Counted from the first letter of the stretch, positions 16,083 through 24,669 are shown. The stretch: 64,000 nucleotides of DNA from an uncultured Lachnospiraceae bacterium (GCA_910584585.1 CAJUBP010000022.1:1-64000); one strand, 5' to 3'. Notes: generated by a model not told the origin, from the letters alone. Numbers and translations are program-made.

Positions 16083-16216
16083 GAGTTAATTTATAGCAAT
16101 TGAACTTTTAGAAGGAAAGCGGCTGAACGAGCTGCACTGAAACGGATAGGAGTTAATTTATGGCAATCGAACTTTTGGAAGGAGAGCGGCTGGACGAGCT
16201 GCACCGAAACGGATAT
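16083..16216 (+). repeat. Tandem duplication of the trmN6 start region (2 x 67 bp)
   Basis: Bases 16083-16149 repeat as 16150-16216 with period 67. Both include GAGTTAATTTAT and the first 19 codons of trmN6. In copy 1 the ATG has become ATA and a CGA has become TGA, so it is a dead, untranslated copy; most other differences are third-position changes. Confidence 0.85.
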
Positions 16217-16897
16217 TTCATCATCCAGAACCCCAGGAAATTCTGTTTTGGCATGGACGCCGTCCTTCTCTCCGGCTTCGCCAAAGTCAAACCTGGAGAA
16301 ACGGTATTGGATCTGGGCACCGGCACGGGAATTATCCCGATCCTGCTGGAAGCCAAAACCCAGGGAAAACATTTCACCGGACTGGAAATTCAGCCGGAGA
16401 GCGCAGACATGGCAAGACGCAGCGTAGCCTACAACCATTTAGAAGATAAAATCACCATAGAAACCGGCAATATCAGAGATGCTTCCGCACACTTCGGAGC
16501 ATCTTCTTTTCATGTGGTAACCACCAATCCGCCCTATATGACAGACCATCACGGCCTTGCCAACCCCAACGAAGCCAAAGCCATCGCCCGCCATGAGATT
16601 CTCTGTAACCTTGAGGATGTTATCCGGGAAAGCGCCAGACTTTTAAAACCCCAGGGCCGGTTCTACATGGTGCACCGGCCTTTCCGGCTCACTGAGATCA
16701 TGGTATTGATGCGTCAGTACGGCCTGGAACCGAAGCGGATGAAACTGGTCCATCCCTTTGTGGATAAAGAACCGAATATGGTTCTTATCGAAGGGCTTCG
16801 GGGCGGTAATCCCCGGATTACGGTGGAAAAGCCGTTGATTGTGTATCGGGAGCAGGGGATCTATACGGATGAGATTTATGAGATTTATGGGTATTGA
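16160..16897 (+). CDS. trmN6: tRNA1(Val) adenine-37 N6-methyltransferase
   Basis: A 245-residue class I SAM-dependent methyltransferase. Motif I is VLDLGTGTGIIPILL, the acidic end of beta-2 is GLEIQPES, and the catalytic motif is TTNPPYM, the NPPY signature of N6-adenine methyltransferases. Opening residues AIELLEGERLDEL match the YabB/TrmN6 family, which methylates A37 of tRNA1(Val). GGAG and the ATG at 16160 lie in the second copy of a tandem duplication. Synteny with yabB after yaaT supports the call. The YazA GIY-YIG gene normally between this and rsmI is missing. Confidence 0.88.
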   Translation: MAIELLEGERLDELHRNGYFIIQNPRKFCFGMDAVLLSGFAKVKPGETVLDLGTGTGIIPILLEAKTQGKHFTGLEIQPESADMARRSVAYNHLEDKITIETGNIRDASAHFGASSFHVVTTNPPYMTDHHGLANPNEAKAIARHEILCNLEDVIRESARLLKPQGRFYMVHRPFRLTEIMVLMRQYGLEPKRMKLVHPFVDKEPNMVLIEGLRGGNPRITVEKPLIVYREQGIYTDEIYEIYGY

Positions 16898-17031
16898 GAT
16901 AGGGAAGAGCAAAATCCCCAGATATTTTTGCAGGGGCAGATTGCGGAAAATAAAAGTGGGTTACAGAAAAACGCCGGACATTTCCGATGAGCAACGACAG
17001 CATTTGCGCTGAATTTGCAAACAACCCTCTA

Positions 17032-17060
17032 TTGCCAAAAACCCCCGCCTATGCTAAAAT
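17032..17060 (+). promoter_or_regulatory. Promoter of rsmI
   Basis: TTGCCA (17032-17037) and TAAAAT (17055-17060) are separated by 17 bases, about 65 bases before the rsmI start codon. Confidence 0.5.
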
Positions 17061-17125
17061 CACAATTACAAAATCTGATCAAATAAATTCAAAAATTCAC
17101 CAGCCAAACAAGAAAGGAACACACC

Positions 17126-17974
17126 ATGCCCGGCAAATTATATCTGTGCGCCACTCCCATTGGAAATCTTGAAGACATTACTTTAAGGGTTCTCCGTGTT
17201 CTCAAAGAAGTGGATTTAATCGCCGCGGAAGACACCCGCAATTCCATCAAACTGCTGAACCATTTTGACATCAAAACCCCCATGACCAGCTATCATGAAT
17301 ACAATAAAATCGAAAAGGCATACCAGCTTGTGGAAAAAATGCAGCAAGGGCAGAACATTGCGTTGATTACCGACGCAGGAACCCCTGGCATTTCCGATCC
17401 CGGGGAAGATCTGGTGCGTATCTGCCAGGAATCCGGCATTGGCGTCACGTCTCTGCCGGGAGCCGCCGCGTGCATTACCGCTTTAACCATGTCCGGCCTT
17501 CCTGCCAGGCGTTTTGCCTTTGAAGCTTTTCTGCCCCGGGAGAAAAAAGAACGGGAACGAATACTCGCTTCGCTGAAGAATGAAACCCGCACCATCATCC
17601 TCTATGAAGCGCCCCACCATCTGAGGAAAACCTTAGAAGAATTATACGAAACTCTGGGGGATCGCGGCATTGCCCTCTGCCGGGAACTTACCAAGAAATA
17701 TGAAACTGTTTTTCCCACCTACATTTCCGGCGCAATGGCTTACTATGAAAAAGAAGAACCCCGCGGGGAATTTGTACTGGTAATTCAGGGAAAAAGCTTT
17801 CAGGAAATTCAGAAAGAGCAGCAGGAAAGCTGGGAAAGCCTTACACTAGAAGAACATATGGCTCATTATGAAAATCAGGACATTTCCCGCAAAGAGGCCA
17901 TGAAGCTGGTGGCAAAGGACCGTGGGATTTCCAAGCGGGAAGTATATGGGAAATTGTTGGAACATCTGCAATAG
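17126..17974 (+). CDS. rsmI: 16S rRNA (cytidine-1402 2'-O)-methyltransferase
   Basis: A 282-residue tetrapyrrole-methylase fold enzyme. LYLCATPIGNLEDITLR opens the protein; AAEDTRNS, LITDAGTPGISDPG and SLPGAAACITAL are the conserved SAM-binding loops of RsmI, and EAFLPREKKER, ILYEAPHHL and CRELTKKYE follow in family order. It modifies C1402 in the ribosomal P site together with RsmH. AAAGGAA precedes the ATG. It closes the conserved cluster and is followed by a 49-bp MITE-like palindrome. Confidence 0.95.
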   Translation: MPGKLYLCATPIGNLEDITLRVLRVLKEVDLIAAEDTRNSIKLLNHFDIKTPMTSYHEYNKIEKAYQLVEKMQQGQNIALITDAGTPGISDPGEDLVRICQESGIGVTSLPGAAACITALTMSGLPARRFAFEAFLPREKKERERILASLKNETRTIILYEAPHHLRKTLEELYETLGDRGIALCRELTKKYETVFPTYISGAMAYYEKEEPRGEFVLVIQGKSFQEIQKEQQESWESLTLEEHMAHYENQDISRKEAMKLVAKDRGISKREVYGKLLEHLQ

Positions 17975-18013
17975 GGTAAAAGATATGAAAAAGACGGAAA
18001 AATTTTGGCAATC

Positions 18014-18062
18014 CTAGAGCGTGTCTTAAAATTGCGGGAATGAATTTTAAGACATGCTCTAG
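18014..18062. mobile_element. Minimal MITE-like palindrome, 49 bp
   Basis: CTAGAGCGTGTCTTAAAATT is followed by only nine bases and then its near-perfect reverse complement. It equals the two ends of the 166-bp element at 7901 with the interior deleted. On RNA it would be a strong hairpin after rsmI. Confidence 0.75.
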
Positions 18063-18129
18063 GAATCAGGCCCAGACATTTATAAAATACTGTTTGCATT
18101 GTCCTGATAAGGAATCTCCCTTTCACTTT

Positions 18130-18324
18130 TTATCTTTTTAATAAAGCGTCAATTTCTTCAAGATCCAAATCTGGTTCATTTTGTTTTTCCTTAGTATAAT
18201 CACCATACCCTAAATCGAATTGCTGCATAAACCGTACCGCTCCTACAGGCCCCAAAGCTTCGTAAAGAGCCTGCATCCCAACTGTTCGAATTTCAAGAGG
18301 ATTATTTAAATTAATATTTATCAT
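18130..18324 (-). CDS. Putative antitoxin partner of the PIN toxin
   Basis: A 64-residue protein: NNPLEIRTVGMQALYEALGP, then VGAVRFMQQFDLGYGDYTKE and an acidic tail DLDLEEIDALLKR. Small proteins with LGPVGAVRFxQQF...GDYTKE are regularly found beside this class of PIN-domain toxins. The ATG immediately follows the PIN stop codon, with GGGAGGTG at the end of the PIN gene as ribosome site, so the two are strictly coupled. Toxin-before-antitoxin is the less common order for VapBC-like pairs. The role as antitoxin is inferred from association; no DNA-binding fold is obvious. Confidence 0.65.
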   Translation of the reverse strand: MININLNNPLEIRTVGMQALYEALGPVGAVRFMQQFDLGYGDYTKEKQNEPDLDLEEIDALLKR

Positions 18325-18762
18325 CTATATCACCTCCCATACAAATTTTAAAGGATTCATTACTCTAACTTTCAAATCAATCCTTTGAGACATCCTTTCC
18401 AGTTTATCATCTGTCGTCAGCATCACATCCACCTTTCCAGCTTCCGCAGATGCAATATGCAAACTGTCAAATGTCTTAATTTTAGAATGTTTTTGAATTT
18501 CTTTTGCACGTTCCTTCAACGATTCTTCATAACATATATTTGCAGCTGCCACTTTGTATAAATCATTTACACGTTGTTTTTTTACCACATCTTGCATACG
18601 TTCTATCTCAAATTCCAATATATCACTTCCCACAATTTTGTATATTCCAGATTGTCCTCGTTGTAAAACCAACAATATAGCCTCGCTCTCTAAGTGAATT
18701 CTTTCTTGAGTCTGATCATCAAATGGCCTGTTATAACAACAATTATCTAGATAAATTTTCAT
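18325..18762 (-). CDS. PIN-domain toxin (VapC-like)
   Basis: A 145-residue PIN-domain protein. The active-site acids are visible: IYLDNCC (Asp6), the SDILEFEIER helix, KTFDSLHIASA (second Asp) and MLTTDDKL (third). PIN proteins are Mg-dependent ribonucleases, and VapC types cut tRNA or rRNA. ATG 18762 is preferred over the more upstream frame opening because GGTGG lies upstream and the family begins MKIYLDNCCYNRPFDD. It is AT-rich compared with rsmI and the DUF885 gene on either side, consistent with a mobile toxin-antitoxin unit. Confidence 0.8.
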   Translation of the reverse strand: MKIYLDNCCYNRPFDDQTQERIHLESEAILLVLQRGQSGIYKIVGSDILEFEIERMQDVVKKQRVNDLYKVAAANICYEESLKERAKEIQKHSKIKTFDSLHIASAEAGKVDVMLTTDDKLERMSQRIDLKVRVMNPLKFVWEVI

Positions 18763-18827
18763 TTTTATAATTTCCACCACTCTCAATTTATAAGAAATTC
18801 TCAATTGCTAAAACACCATATTCTACT

Positions 18828-18862
18828 GTACATATTGTACTGCATTTTGTTATTATATTCAA
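18828..18862 (-). promoter_or_regulatory. Promoter with overlapping palindromic operator for the PIN pair
   Basis: On the minus strand, -35 TTGAAT (18857-18862) and -10 TACAAT (18834-18839) are 17 bases apart. The palindrome GTACATATTGTAC (18828-18840) covers the -10 box, a natural place for autorepression by the toxin-antitoxin complex. Confidence 0.5.
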
Positions 18863-18901
18863 GCTGATTACCACGCAAAAGAAAAACAAACGCCTCACCT
18901 G

Positions 18902-20683
18902 TTACAATCCACACCCCTCATAAAATTCCGGCAGATATTTCTTCAAAACAGCAAAAGGCGCCGCCCCCATTTTCATCAGCGCGCTGTGAAATTGATAGTC
19001 GCTGTAATCCTCCCCATACTTCTCCACGGCATACTGCCGCAGATTCAGAAATTCCAGATACCCCACGTAATATTTCAAATAATGGGCCGGCTCTTCCACA
19101 ATCAATTGATAAATTTCCTGAATCACCCTTTTATCAGTAATCTGATAGGATGCAAAAAAATCTATGGTATCCCGCAAGGTCCAGCCGTCATGATGAATAC
19201 CCAGATCCGCGCTGGCATACAAGCTTAAAAGGGCGGACTGGTTTTTCTGTAGAAAAGCGGCGACCTCTTGATCCACATCCGCATAATAAAAAGACTGCAT
19301 TTCCACGTAAGTTGCCCACCCTTCCGCATAACCGCTGCTGCCGAACAGACTGCGGATCGGCTCTAAGCCGCAGCTTCGCTCCATCACGTTCTGATAGAGA
19401 TGCCCCGGAAATCCCTCGTGGGCCAGCGTGGTGTAAAGTTCCATTTTCGCGTCGCCCTTTGACTTATTGATATAGATGCAGTTCCGGGAAATATCGTCGA
19501 TAGGCGGCGTCAGATAGAAAGCGGGCGCCGTGTATTCTTCCAGAGACGGATGCACCTCTTTCACTGAAAAAGAGACGGACGGAGGCGATGGAAAATCCTT
19601 TTTCATCTTCTCCTGGAGATCCTCTAAAATCAGTTCCGGTTCCTCGGTAGGAAGCTGATAATTTCCGCATTTTTGCCTAATATCCGGGTGCTCCTTCGCA
19701 ATCTTCGCCAGAGATTCCAAATCCTGTTTCCGCTGCGCTTTTACCTGCTGCTGCATCTCTTCCGCCGACAAATCCGACCCGGTGGTATCCTGCACCAGAT
19801 ATTCATAATAATCTTTTCCTCCCGGCAGCCCGCATAAACCCCCGGAATTCTTCCCGAAACCCTTCAGAGCAGATAATTCCTCCGCCAGCCGCTGATAAGC
19901 CGGTATCAAATCCCCGGTCACAATCTGCCTGTTGCTGACCTTATATTGTTCCGCCTGTTCCGGCGTCAGAAATTCCGCCTGATCCACACGGTCATCAAAA
20001 GTAGACAGAAGGTAATTGCTTTCCGGATGTTCCACAAAATTACTGCACTGGCTCACAATGTCATCCACCGCAAAATCCGCCATAAACAATCCCAGTTCCG
20101 CCTTTTTCTTCTCCACCTCCATAATCTGTTCAAACAATTCCGGAGTTTCAGACAAAAGCTTCAGATAATCTTCAATATCTCTGGCGTCATAAAAAGTATA
20201 CTCCGCCAGCAGCACCGGAAGCTGGGACTGAAATCCCGTGGAAGGCCGTAAAATTTCCTCATGCAGATGGAATTTTCCTGCAGGAGTTTCTTTTTCTATA
20301 AAATCCATGATAATATCATAGGTCATTTGCTGGGCGACCGTCAGATCTTTTTTCTTAAATTTCTTCAGATTCTCCTTCCAGTTCTCCAGTATGGCCGATG
20401 TTTCCGTTCCTTCCCCGGCAGATATTTTTCCATAGGTGACCTTATAATCCTCAATCCCGTAATTTTCCGGATGAGCCAGGTTATAATGCATGTTCAGCGT
20501 GCTAGCCGTAACTTCCGCCCGGAAAATCTGATTCATATAAGCGGAAAAATCCTCCCGGCTTTCCTGGCCATTTCCGCACCCCGCCTGCAGGCACATCAAT
20601 AGAGCAAGCACTGCCAGCAGTATTCTGTTTTTTACATTCTCTTTCCGTAACCTGAACCTCTCTCCGAAAAAATTTTTTCCCAT
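18902..20683 (-). CDS. DUF885 family lipoprotein, probable metallopeptidase-like enzyme
   Basis: A 593-residue secreted protein: basic N-terminus, hydrophobic helix ILLAVLALLMCLQ, lipobox QAGC, then a long helical DUF885 domain. The motif HEGFPGH (about residue 426) resembles the HExxH zinc motif of gluzincins, and the C-terminal block EEPAHYLKYYVGYLEFL is typical of the family. The biochemical role of DUF885 proteins is not firmly established; peptidase activity is suspected. No better start codon than the ATG at 20683 was found. It is divergent from mgtE. Confidence 0.85.
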   Translation of the reverse strand: MGKNFFGERFRLRKENVKNRILLAVLALLMCLQAGCGNGQESREDFSAYMNQIFRAEVTASTLNMHYNLAHPENYGIEDYKVTYGKISAGEGTETSAILENWKENLKKFKKKDLTVAQQMTYDIIMDFIEKETPAGKFHLHEEILRPSTGFQSQLPVLLAEYTFYDARDIEDYLKLLSETPELFEQIMEVEKKKAELGLFMADFAVDDIVSQCSNFVEHPESNYLLSTFDDRVDQAEFLTPEQAEQYKVSNRQIVTGDLIPAYQRLAEELSALKGFGKNSGGLCGLPGGKDYYEYLVQDTTGSDLSAEEMQQQVKAQRKQDLESLAKIAKEHPDIRQKCGNYQLPTEEPELILEDLQEKMKKDFPSPPSVSFSVKEVHPSLEEYTAPAFYLTPPIDDISRNCIYINKSKGDAKMELYTTLAHEGFPGHLYQNVMERSCGLEPIRSLFGSSGYAEGWATYVEMQSFYYADVDQEVAAFLQKNQSALLSLYASADLGIHHDGWTLRDTIDFFASYQITDKRVIQEIYQLIVEEPAHYLKYYVGYLEFLNLRQYAVEKYGEDYSDYQFHSALMKMGAAPFAVLKKYLPEFYEGCGL

Positions 20684-20756
20684 TCCAAACTGCGCTTTCT
20701 GCGGTATATTCCTTTCATTTTATGACCCTCCCTCTCCCATTATGCAAAATAAGCCA

Positions 20757-20785
20757 ATGACAACTTCCCGGTAATGTGATATGAT
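20757..20785 (+). promoter_or_regulatory. Putative mgtE promoter upstream of the repeat array
   Basis: ATGACA (20757-20762) and TATGAT (20780-20785) lie 17 bases apart. If used, the mgtE transcript would carry a leader of about 440 nt that includes the whole 43-bp repeat array. Confidence 0.4.
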
Positions 20786-20823
20786 TTACCATGAGGAGGG
20801 ACCCGGCTCAAAACCAACCACCC

Positions 20824-21186
20824 CCACCACGCAGCATGCCGGGATGAGCCCTGATGGTTCCCCCCAACACCCAATACACTACCCCGGGAGGAGCCCCGAT
20901 GTCCCCAAGTTCTGGATTATCCTCAAAAGGATTCATCCAATACACTACCCCGGGAGGAGCCCCGATGTCCCCCAACACCCGATACATTATCCCGGAAAGA
21001 GCCCTGATGGTCCCCCAACACCCAACACACTATCCCAGGAGGAACCCTGACGCTTCCCCAACACCCAACACACTATCCCAGGAAGAACCCTGACGCTCCC
21101 CCAACACCTGATACATTACCCCAGAAAGAGTCCTAACGCTCCCCCCAACACCCACTACACTATCCCAGAAGCCCCCTGATGACCGC
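20824..21186 (+). repeat. 43-bp tandem repeat array (minisatellite) in the mgtE leader
   Basis: Units begin near 20873, 20939, 20981, 21024, 21067, 21110 and 21153, with a degenerate unit before them. The consensus is roughly AACACACTATCCCAGGAGGA followed by ACCCTGATGGTCCCCCAACACCC. Spacing is 42-43 bp except for one 66-bp unit containing an insert. Each unit carries a purine-rich Shine-Dalgarno-like block five bases before ATG or ACG. Units drift 5' to 3', as expected for an old array. Open frames through it change frame every unit and are not taken as genes. Confidence 0.85.
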
Positions 21187-21230
21187 TTCACACAGACTTT
21201 GCTAAAAATAAAAAAAAGGAGGGATCCCCC

Positions 21231-22628
21231 ATGGCAACCACACCCAACATCAACCTGGAAGACTTAGACTTCACAGACATGGAAATCGAAGAAATCCACC
21301 GCTTAGCTGAAGAACTGTTAGAGCAGCGCAAGTACTCCCTGCTCCGCCAGATGCTTGACAACCTGAACTCTGCCGATATCGCCCTTCTTTTTGACGAGAT
21401 GGACAAAAAAGAAATCCCTCTGCTCTACCGTCTGCTCCCCAAGGAAGAGGCTGCAGACAGCTTTTCCTATATGAGCCGTGAAATGCAGAAAACCCTGATT
21501 AACACCTTAACCGACCGGGAACTGCGGGCCGTGATGGACGATATTTTTCTGGACGACACGGTAGACATGATCGAGGAAATGCCGGCCAATGTAGTAGCCA
21601 GAATCCTGCGCAACACGGACGAAGAAACCCGGAAAATGATCAATCAGATCTTAAACTATCCGAAAGACAGCGCCGGCAGCCTGATGACCATCGAATATGT
21701 CAATATCAAAAAAGAAATGACCGTAGGCGCAGCCATCAGCCGTATCCGCCATACGGCTGTAAACAAAGAAACTGTCTACACCTGCTATGTGACAGAGCAC
21801 CGCAAGCTGATTGGAATGGTATCTGTAAAAGACCTGCTGATGGCGGAAGATTCCATGCAGATTGAAGATATCATGGAGACAAATGTGATTTCTGTGGACA
21901 CCCATGAAGATAAAGAAGAAGTCGCAAAAGTATTCAACAAATACGACTTTCTGGCAATTCCGGTGGTGGATCGGGAAGAGCGTCTGGTGGGAATCGTCAC
22001 CTTTGACGACGCCATGGACGTTATGCAGGAGGAAAATACCGAGGATATTACCAAGATGGCGGCTATGACCCCGACGGAGGACAATTATTTCAATACCTCC
22101 GCTTTTTCCCATGCCAAAAGCAGGATTGCCTGGCTGCTGTTTCTGATGCTGTCCGCCACGGTAAGCGGCTCCATTATCACCCATTATCAGGAATCCTTTA
22201 AGCTTTATCCCCTTCTGGTTTCCTTTATCCCCATGCTGACCGGAACCGGCGGAAACTGCGGTTCCCAGAGTTCCACCTTAATGATCCGGGGATTGGCGCT
22301 GGATGAAATCAAATTTAAGGATATTTTCAGGGTAATGTTTAAAGAATTCCGGATTGCGCTTTTGGTAAGCGCCGTTCTGGCAGTGGTAAACGGACTGCGG
22401 ATTTATATCCAGTACGGAGATCTGCAGATGGCTTTTGTGATTGCCCTTGCGCTGATTGCTATTGTAATTTTATCCAAATTTATCGGCTGCAGCCTGCCGC
22501 TGATTGCAGAGCATGTACATCTGGACCCGGCATTGATGGCGGCTCCTTTGATTTCTACGATTGTGGATATCTGCTCTATTTTAATTTACTTTAAAATTGC
22601 CACTATTGTGCTGCATATTGCTGTCTGA
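21231..22628 (+). CDS. mgtE: Magnesium transporter MgtE
   Basis: A 465-residue protein of standard MgtE length. It has the cytoplasmic MgtE_N superhelix (IALLFDEMDKKEIPLLYRLL), two CBS domains (including YVTEHRKLIGMVSVKDLLMA and IPVVDREERLVGIVTFDD), a connecting helix, and five C-terminal membrane helices with the ion-path sequence PMLTGTGGNCGSQSSTLMIR. It is a Mg2+-gated Mg2+ channel of the plasma membrane. AAGGAGGG precedes the ATG. No M-box riboswitch is recognisable upstream; a minisatellite leader occupies that place. Confidence 0.95.
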   Translation: MATTPNINLEDLDFTDMEIEEIHRLAEELLEQRKYSLLRQMLDNLNSADIALLFDEMDKKEIPLLYRLLPKEEAADSFSYMSREMQKTLINTLTDRELRAVMDDIFLDDTVDMIEEMPANVVARILRNTDEETRKMINQILNYPKDSAGSLMTIEYVNIKKEMTVGAAISRIRHTAVNKETVYTCYVTEHRKLIGMVSVKDLLMAEDSMQIEDIMETNVISVDTHEDKEEVAKVFNKYDFLAIPVVDREERLVGIVTFDDAMDVMQEENTEDITKMAAMTPTEDNYFNTSAFSHAKSRIAWLLFLMLSATVSGSIITHYQESFKLYPLLVSFIPMLTGTGGNCGSQSSTLMIRGLALDEIKFKDIFRVMFKEFRIALLVSAVLAVVNGLRIYIQYGDLQMAFVIALALIAIVILSKFIGCSLPLIAEHVHLDPALMAAPLISTIVDICSILIYFKIATIVLHIAV

Positions 22629-22672
22629 AAATTTATGTAAAATTGATTTTTCACTATATAAACACTTATATA

Positions 22673-22701
22673 TTGTAAATTAGCTGCTGCTCTATTATAA
22701 T
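22673..22701 (+). promoter_or_regulatory. Promoter of the ATPase/nuclease-like pair
   Basis: TTGTAA (22673-22678) and a perfect TATAAT (22696-22701) with a 17-base spacer, about 45 bases before the ATPase start. Confidence 0.6.
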
Positions 22702-22745
22702 TTTAATATCTGATATGAATGATAGAATCAATGGAGATTTTGATT

Positions 22746-24044
22746 ATGGAAAATAAAGTTGTCATACAAAATTTTGGACCGGTAAACGAGGCACAGATAA
22801 ATTTAAATAAAAACTTTCAGATATTTATAGGCACTCAGGCTTCTGGTAAAAGTACAATTTGTAAGGTTGTATATTTTGTTCAAAAAATAAGAGATTATAC
22901 CTTGGATTATCTAATGGATCCAATACAGTTTACACAGAATCATAAAAATGAGTATTTCAATAATTATATGAAATATTTGACAAAGCAGTTTATGGGGTGC
23001 TTTGGAAAGACGAAACATATGCAGAAATTTAATATTTCCTATATGTTTGCCGGAAAGCATATTAATATTTTCCTAAACCGTGATGGCTATGTACGATTTT
23101 CTCTTGATGCTAAATTAAAAGAAGAACTTATGGGATTGATAAATGAGGCATCCGAAATGTTTTTAAATAATTTCAATACAAAGGGGCTTTTGGATAATAT
23201 AACTGCTGTGGGAATAATGAAACGTCATTTAAATGAACGGTTGTTTTCGGTATTTGAAAACGATGATGAAATTATTTATATTCCAGCCGGAAGAAGTTTG
23301 TTAGCGACCATGTCTGAGCAGTTACAGGATGTTTCTGCTGATGAGATGGATTTGACTATGCAGGAATTTATTAAACTGATAAAAGTAACAAAAAATAAGT
23401 TCGGAACTAAAATTCCGGAAATGATTACAGATTATGTAAAGACGGTAAAAGGGCAGATAAATAATGCCGCAGTAGACCAGGCTTATGAATTTATTAAGAA
23501 AATTCTAAAAGCAGACTATATAAGTGAGAACGACGGTGAAAAAATTTATTTTGATGAGTATCATTGGGTTAAATTGATGTATGGTTCCTCTGGTCAGCAG
23601 GAAATACTGTGGATATTGATGCTTGCCTTTGCGACAATTTTAGAAAAGAAAAAATCATTTATTATAATTGAAGAACCAGAAGCACATTTATTTCCGATTG
23701 CGCAAAAGGATGTTATGAATCTCATTTCGTTAATGATAAATTCAACGAACAGTAAGGTTATTATAACAACACATAGCCCTTATATACTTACTTCTACGAA
23801 TATATTATTATTTTCGGAAAAGGTGGAGAATCAGCATACAAAGCTAAATAAATGTGTTATTCCCAAAAGTTTAAGAGTGTCTTATGAAAAATTTGCCGCT
23901 TATAAAGTAGATAATTCTGAAAAGGCACTGGAATCTTTATTAGATGAGGAAAGTCATATGATTAATACAAATTATATTGATGAAGTATCCTCTATTACAA
24001 ATAGTGAACTTGATGAGCTTATTACTATGGAGATAGATGAATGA
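22746..24044 (+). CDS. AAA family (ABC/OLD-like) ATPase, candidate defence protein
   Basis: A 432-residue ATPase. The N-terminus VVIQNFGPVNEAQINLNKNF leads to Walker A GTQASGKST (about 31-39); the C-terminal half has SSGQQEILWILMLA (signature-like), IIIEEPEAHLFP (Walker B) and IITTHSPYIL (switch His). This is the SMC/Rad50-like AAA_15/AAA_21 type used in OLD, Septu, PARIS and retron-associated systems. ATG 22746 has GGAG eight bases upstream. The stop overlaps the next gene by four bases (ATGA), so they act together. Low GC and a private promoter suggest an acquired cassette. The pairing with a PD-(D/E)XK-like partner fits defence (inference). Confidence 0.75.
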   Translation: MENKVVIQNFGPVNEAQINLNKNFQIFIGTQASGKSTICKVVYFVQKIRDYTLDYLMDPIQFTQNHKNEYFNNYMKYLTKQFMGCFGKTKHMQKFNISYMFAGKHINIFLNRDGYVRFSLDAKLKEELMGLINEASEMFLNNFNTKGLLDNITAVGIMKRHLNERLFSVFENDDEIIYIPAGRSLLATMSEQLQDVSADEMDLTMQEFIKLIKVTKNKFGTKIPEMITDYVKTVKGQINNAAVDQAYEFIKKILKADYISENDGEKIYFDEYHWVKLMYGSSGQQEILWILMLAFATILEKKKSFIIIEEPEAHLFPIAQKDVMNLISLMINSTNSKVIITTHSPYILTSTNILLFSEKVENQHTKLNKCVIPKSLRVSYEKFAAYKVDNSEKALESLLDEESHMINTNYIDEVSSITNSELDELITMEIDE

Positions 24045-24574
24045 TTTGTAGAAAATTAGAAGAATGTATTAATGTAGAACTGCAAAGTAAGTCTTTAGAG
24101 AAATGCGATAATAAAAATAGGGTGAACTGTATTGAGTCATCAGACAGACGTTCAGAAATAAAGTGTGAAGAGAATAAAAAAAAATATGTGCTTGAGAATA
24201 CGAAGAAAAACCATGTTATTTTATATAAAATGGATGGTGGAATAATAGTGGAAGATAAATCCGTCCCATTAAATACGAGTAAATGCGATTATTTATTTGT
24301 CATTGATGATGCAATTCCAACTGCTGTTTTAATAGAACTCAAAGGCGTTAATGTGCCCAAAGCGTTGATTCAGCTTAAGGGAACTTTCTTATTGTATAAA
24401 AATGTTTTCTGTAAATTTGATCGTGTATATGCAAGAGCAATAGTAACATCTTCAACGCCAAATTTAAAAGCGAGTCCGGAATATGTCAATTTGGAACGAA
24501 TGATTCGCAAAAATTATAAAGGAAATATAAAAATTGTTGAGAAACAATTTAATGAAAAGGACATAGAACTATAG
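24041..24574 (+). CDS. PD-(D/E)XK-like protein coupled to the ATPase
   Basis: A 177-residue protein. The central region reads CDYLFVIDD (Asp83), then VLIELKG (Glu99-x-Lys101), then KALIQLKGT with Gln111: the order Asp, ExK, Gln is that of PD-(D/E)XK nucleases. Before this is a Lys/Glu-rich N-terminus of about 60 residues, and after it a beta-rich segment (VYARAIVTSS) and a C-terminal NYKGNIKIVEKQF. It overlaps the ATPase gene by ATGA. A nuclease effector controlled by the ATPase is the simplest reading, but activity is untested and the family is not one I can name. Confidence 0.6.
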   Translation: MICRKLEECINVELQSKSLEKCDNKNRVNCIESSDRRSEIKCEENKKKYVLENTKKNHVILYKMDGGIIVEDKSVPLNTSKCDYLFVIDDAIPTAVLIELKGVNVPKALIQLKGTFLLYKNVFCKFDRVYARAIVTSSTPNLKASPEYVNLERMIRKNYKGNIKIVEKQFNEKDIEL

Positions 24575-24610
24575 GCCAATAGGAAAAATGATAGCAGCAT
24601 TTCCACATGC

Positions 24611-24642
24611 TCATCCCCTTTCCGCTACCGGATTGGGGATGA
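24611..24642. terminator. Bidirectional hairpin between convergent genes
   Basis: TCATCCCC / GGGGATGA with an inner TCCG / CGGA and TT:TT mismatches gives a long stem around CTAC. It lies between the nuclease-like gene and the convergent DUF1810 gene. Confidence 0.5.
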
Positions 24643-24669
24643 CAACATAAAACTTATATCATACTTCCC

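Noticed and set aside
20781..21093. Plus-strand frames through the 43-bp repeat array
   Set aside because: The unit is not a multiple of three, so the reading changes each unit and two overlapping frames look equally open; this is repeat composition, not coding.
20684..21230. Mg2+ riboswitch (M-box) before mgtE
   Set aside because: The interval is filled by the 43-bp repeat; none of the conserved M-box helices can be recognised.
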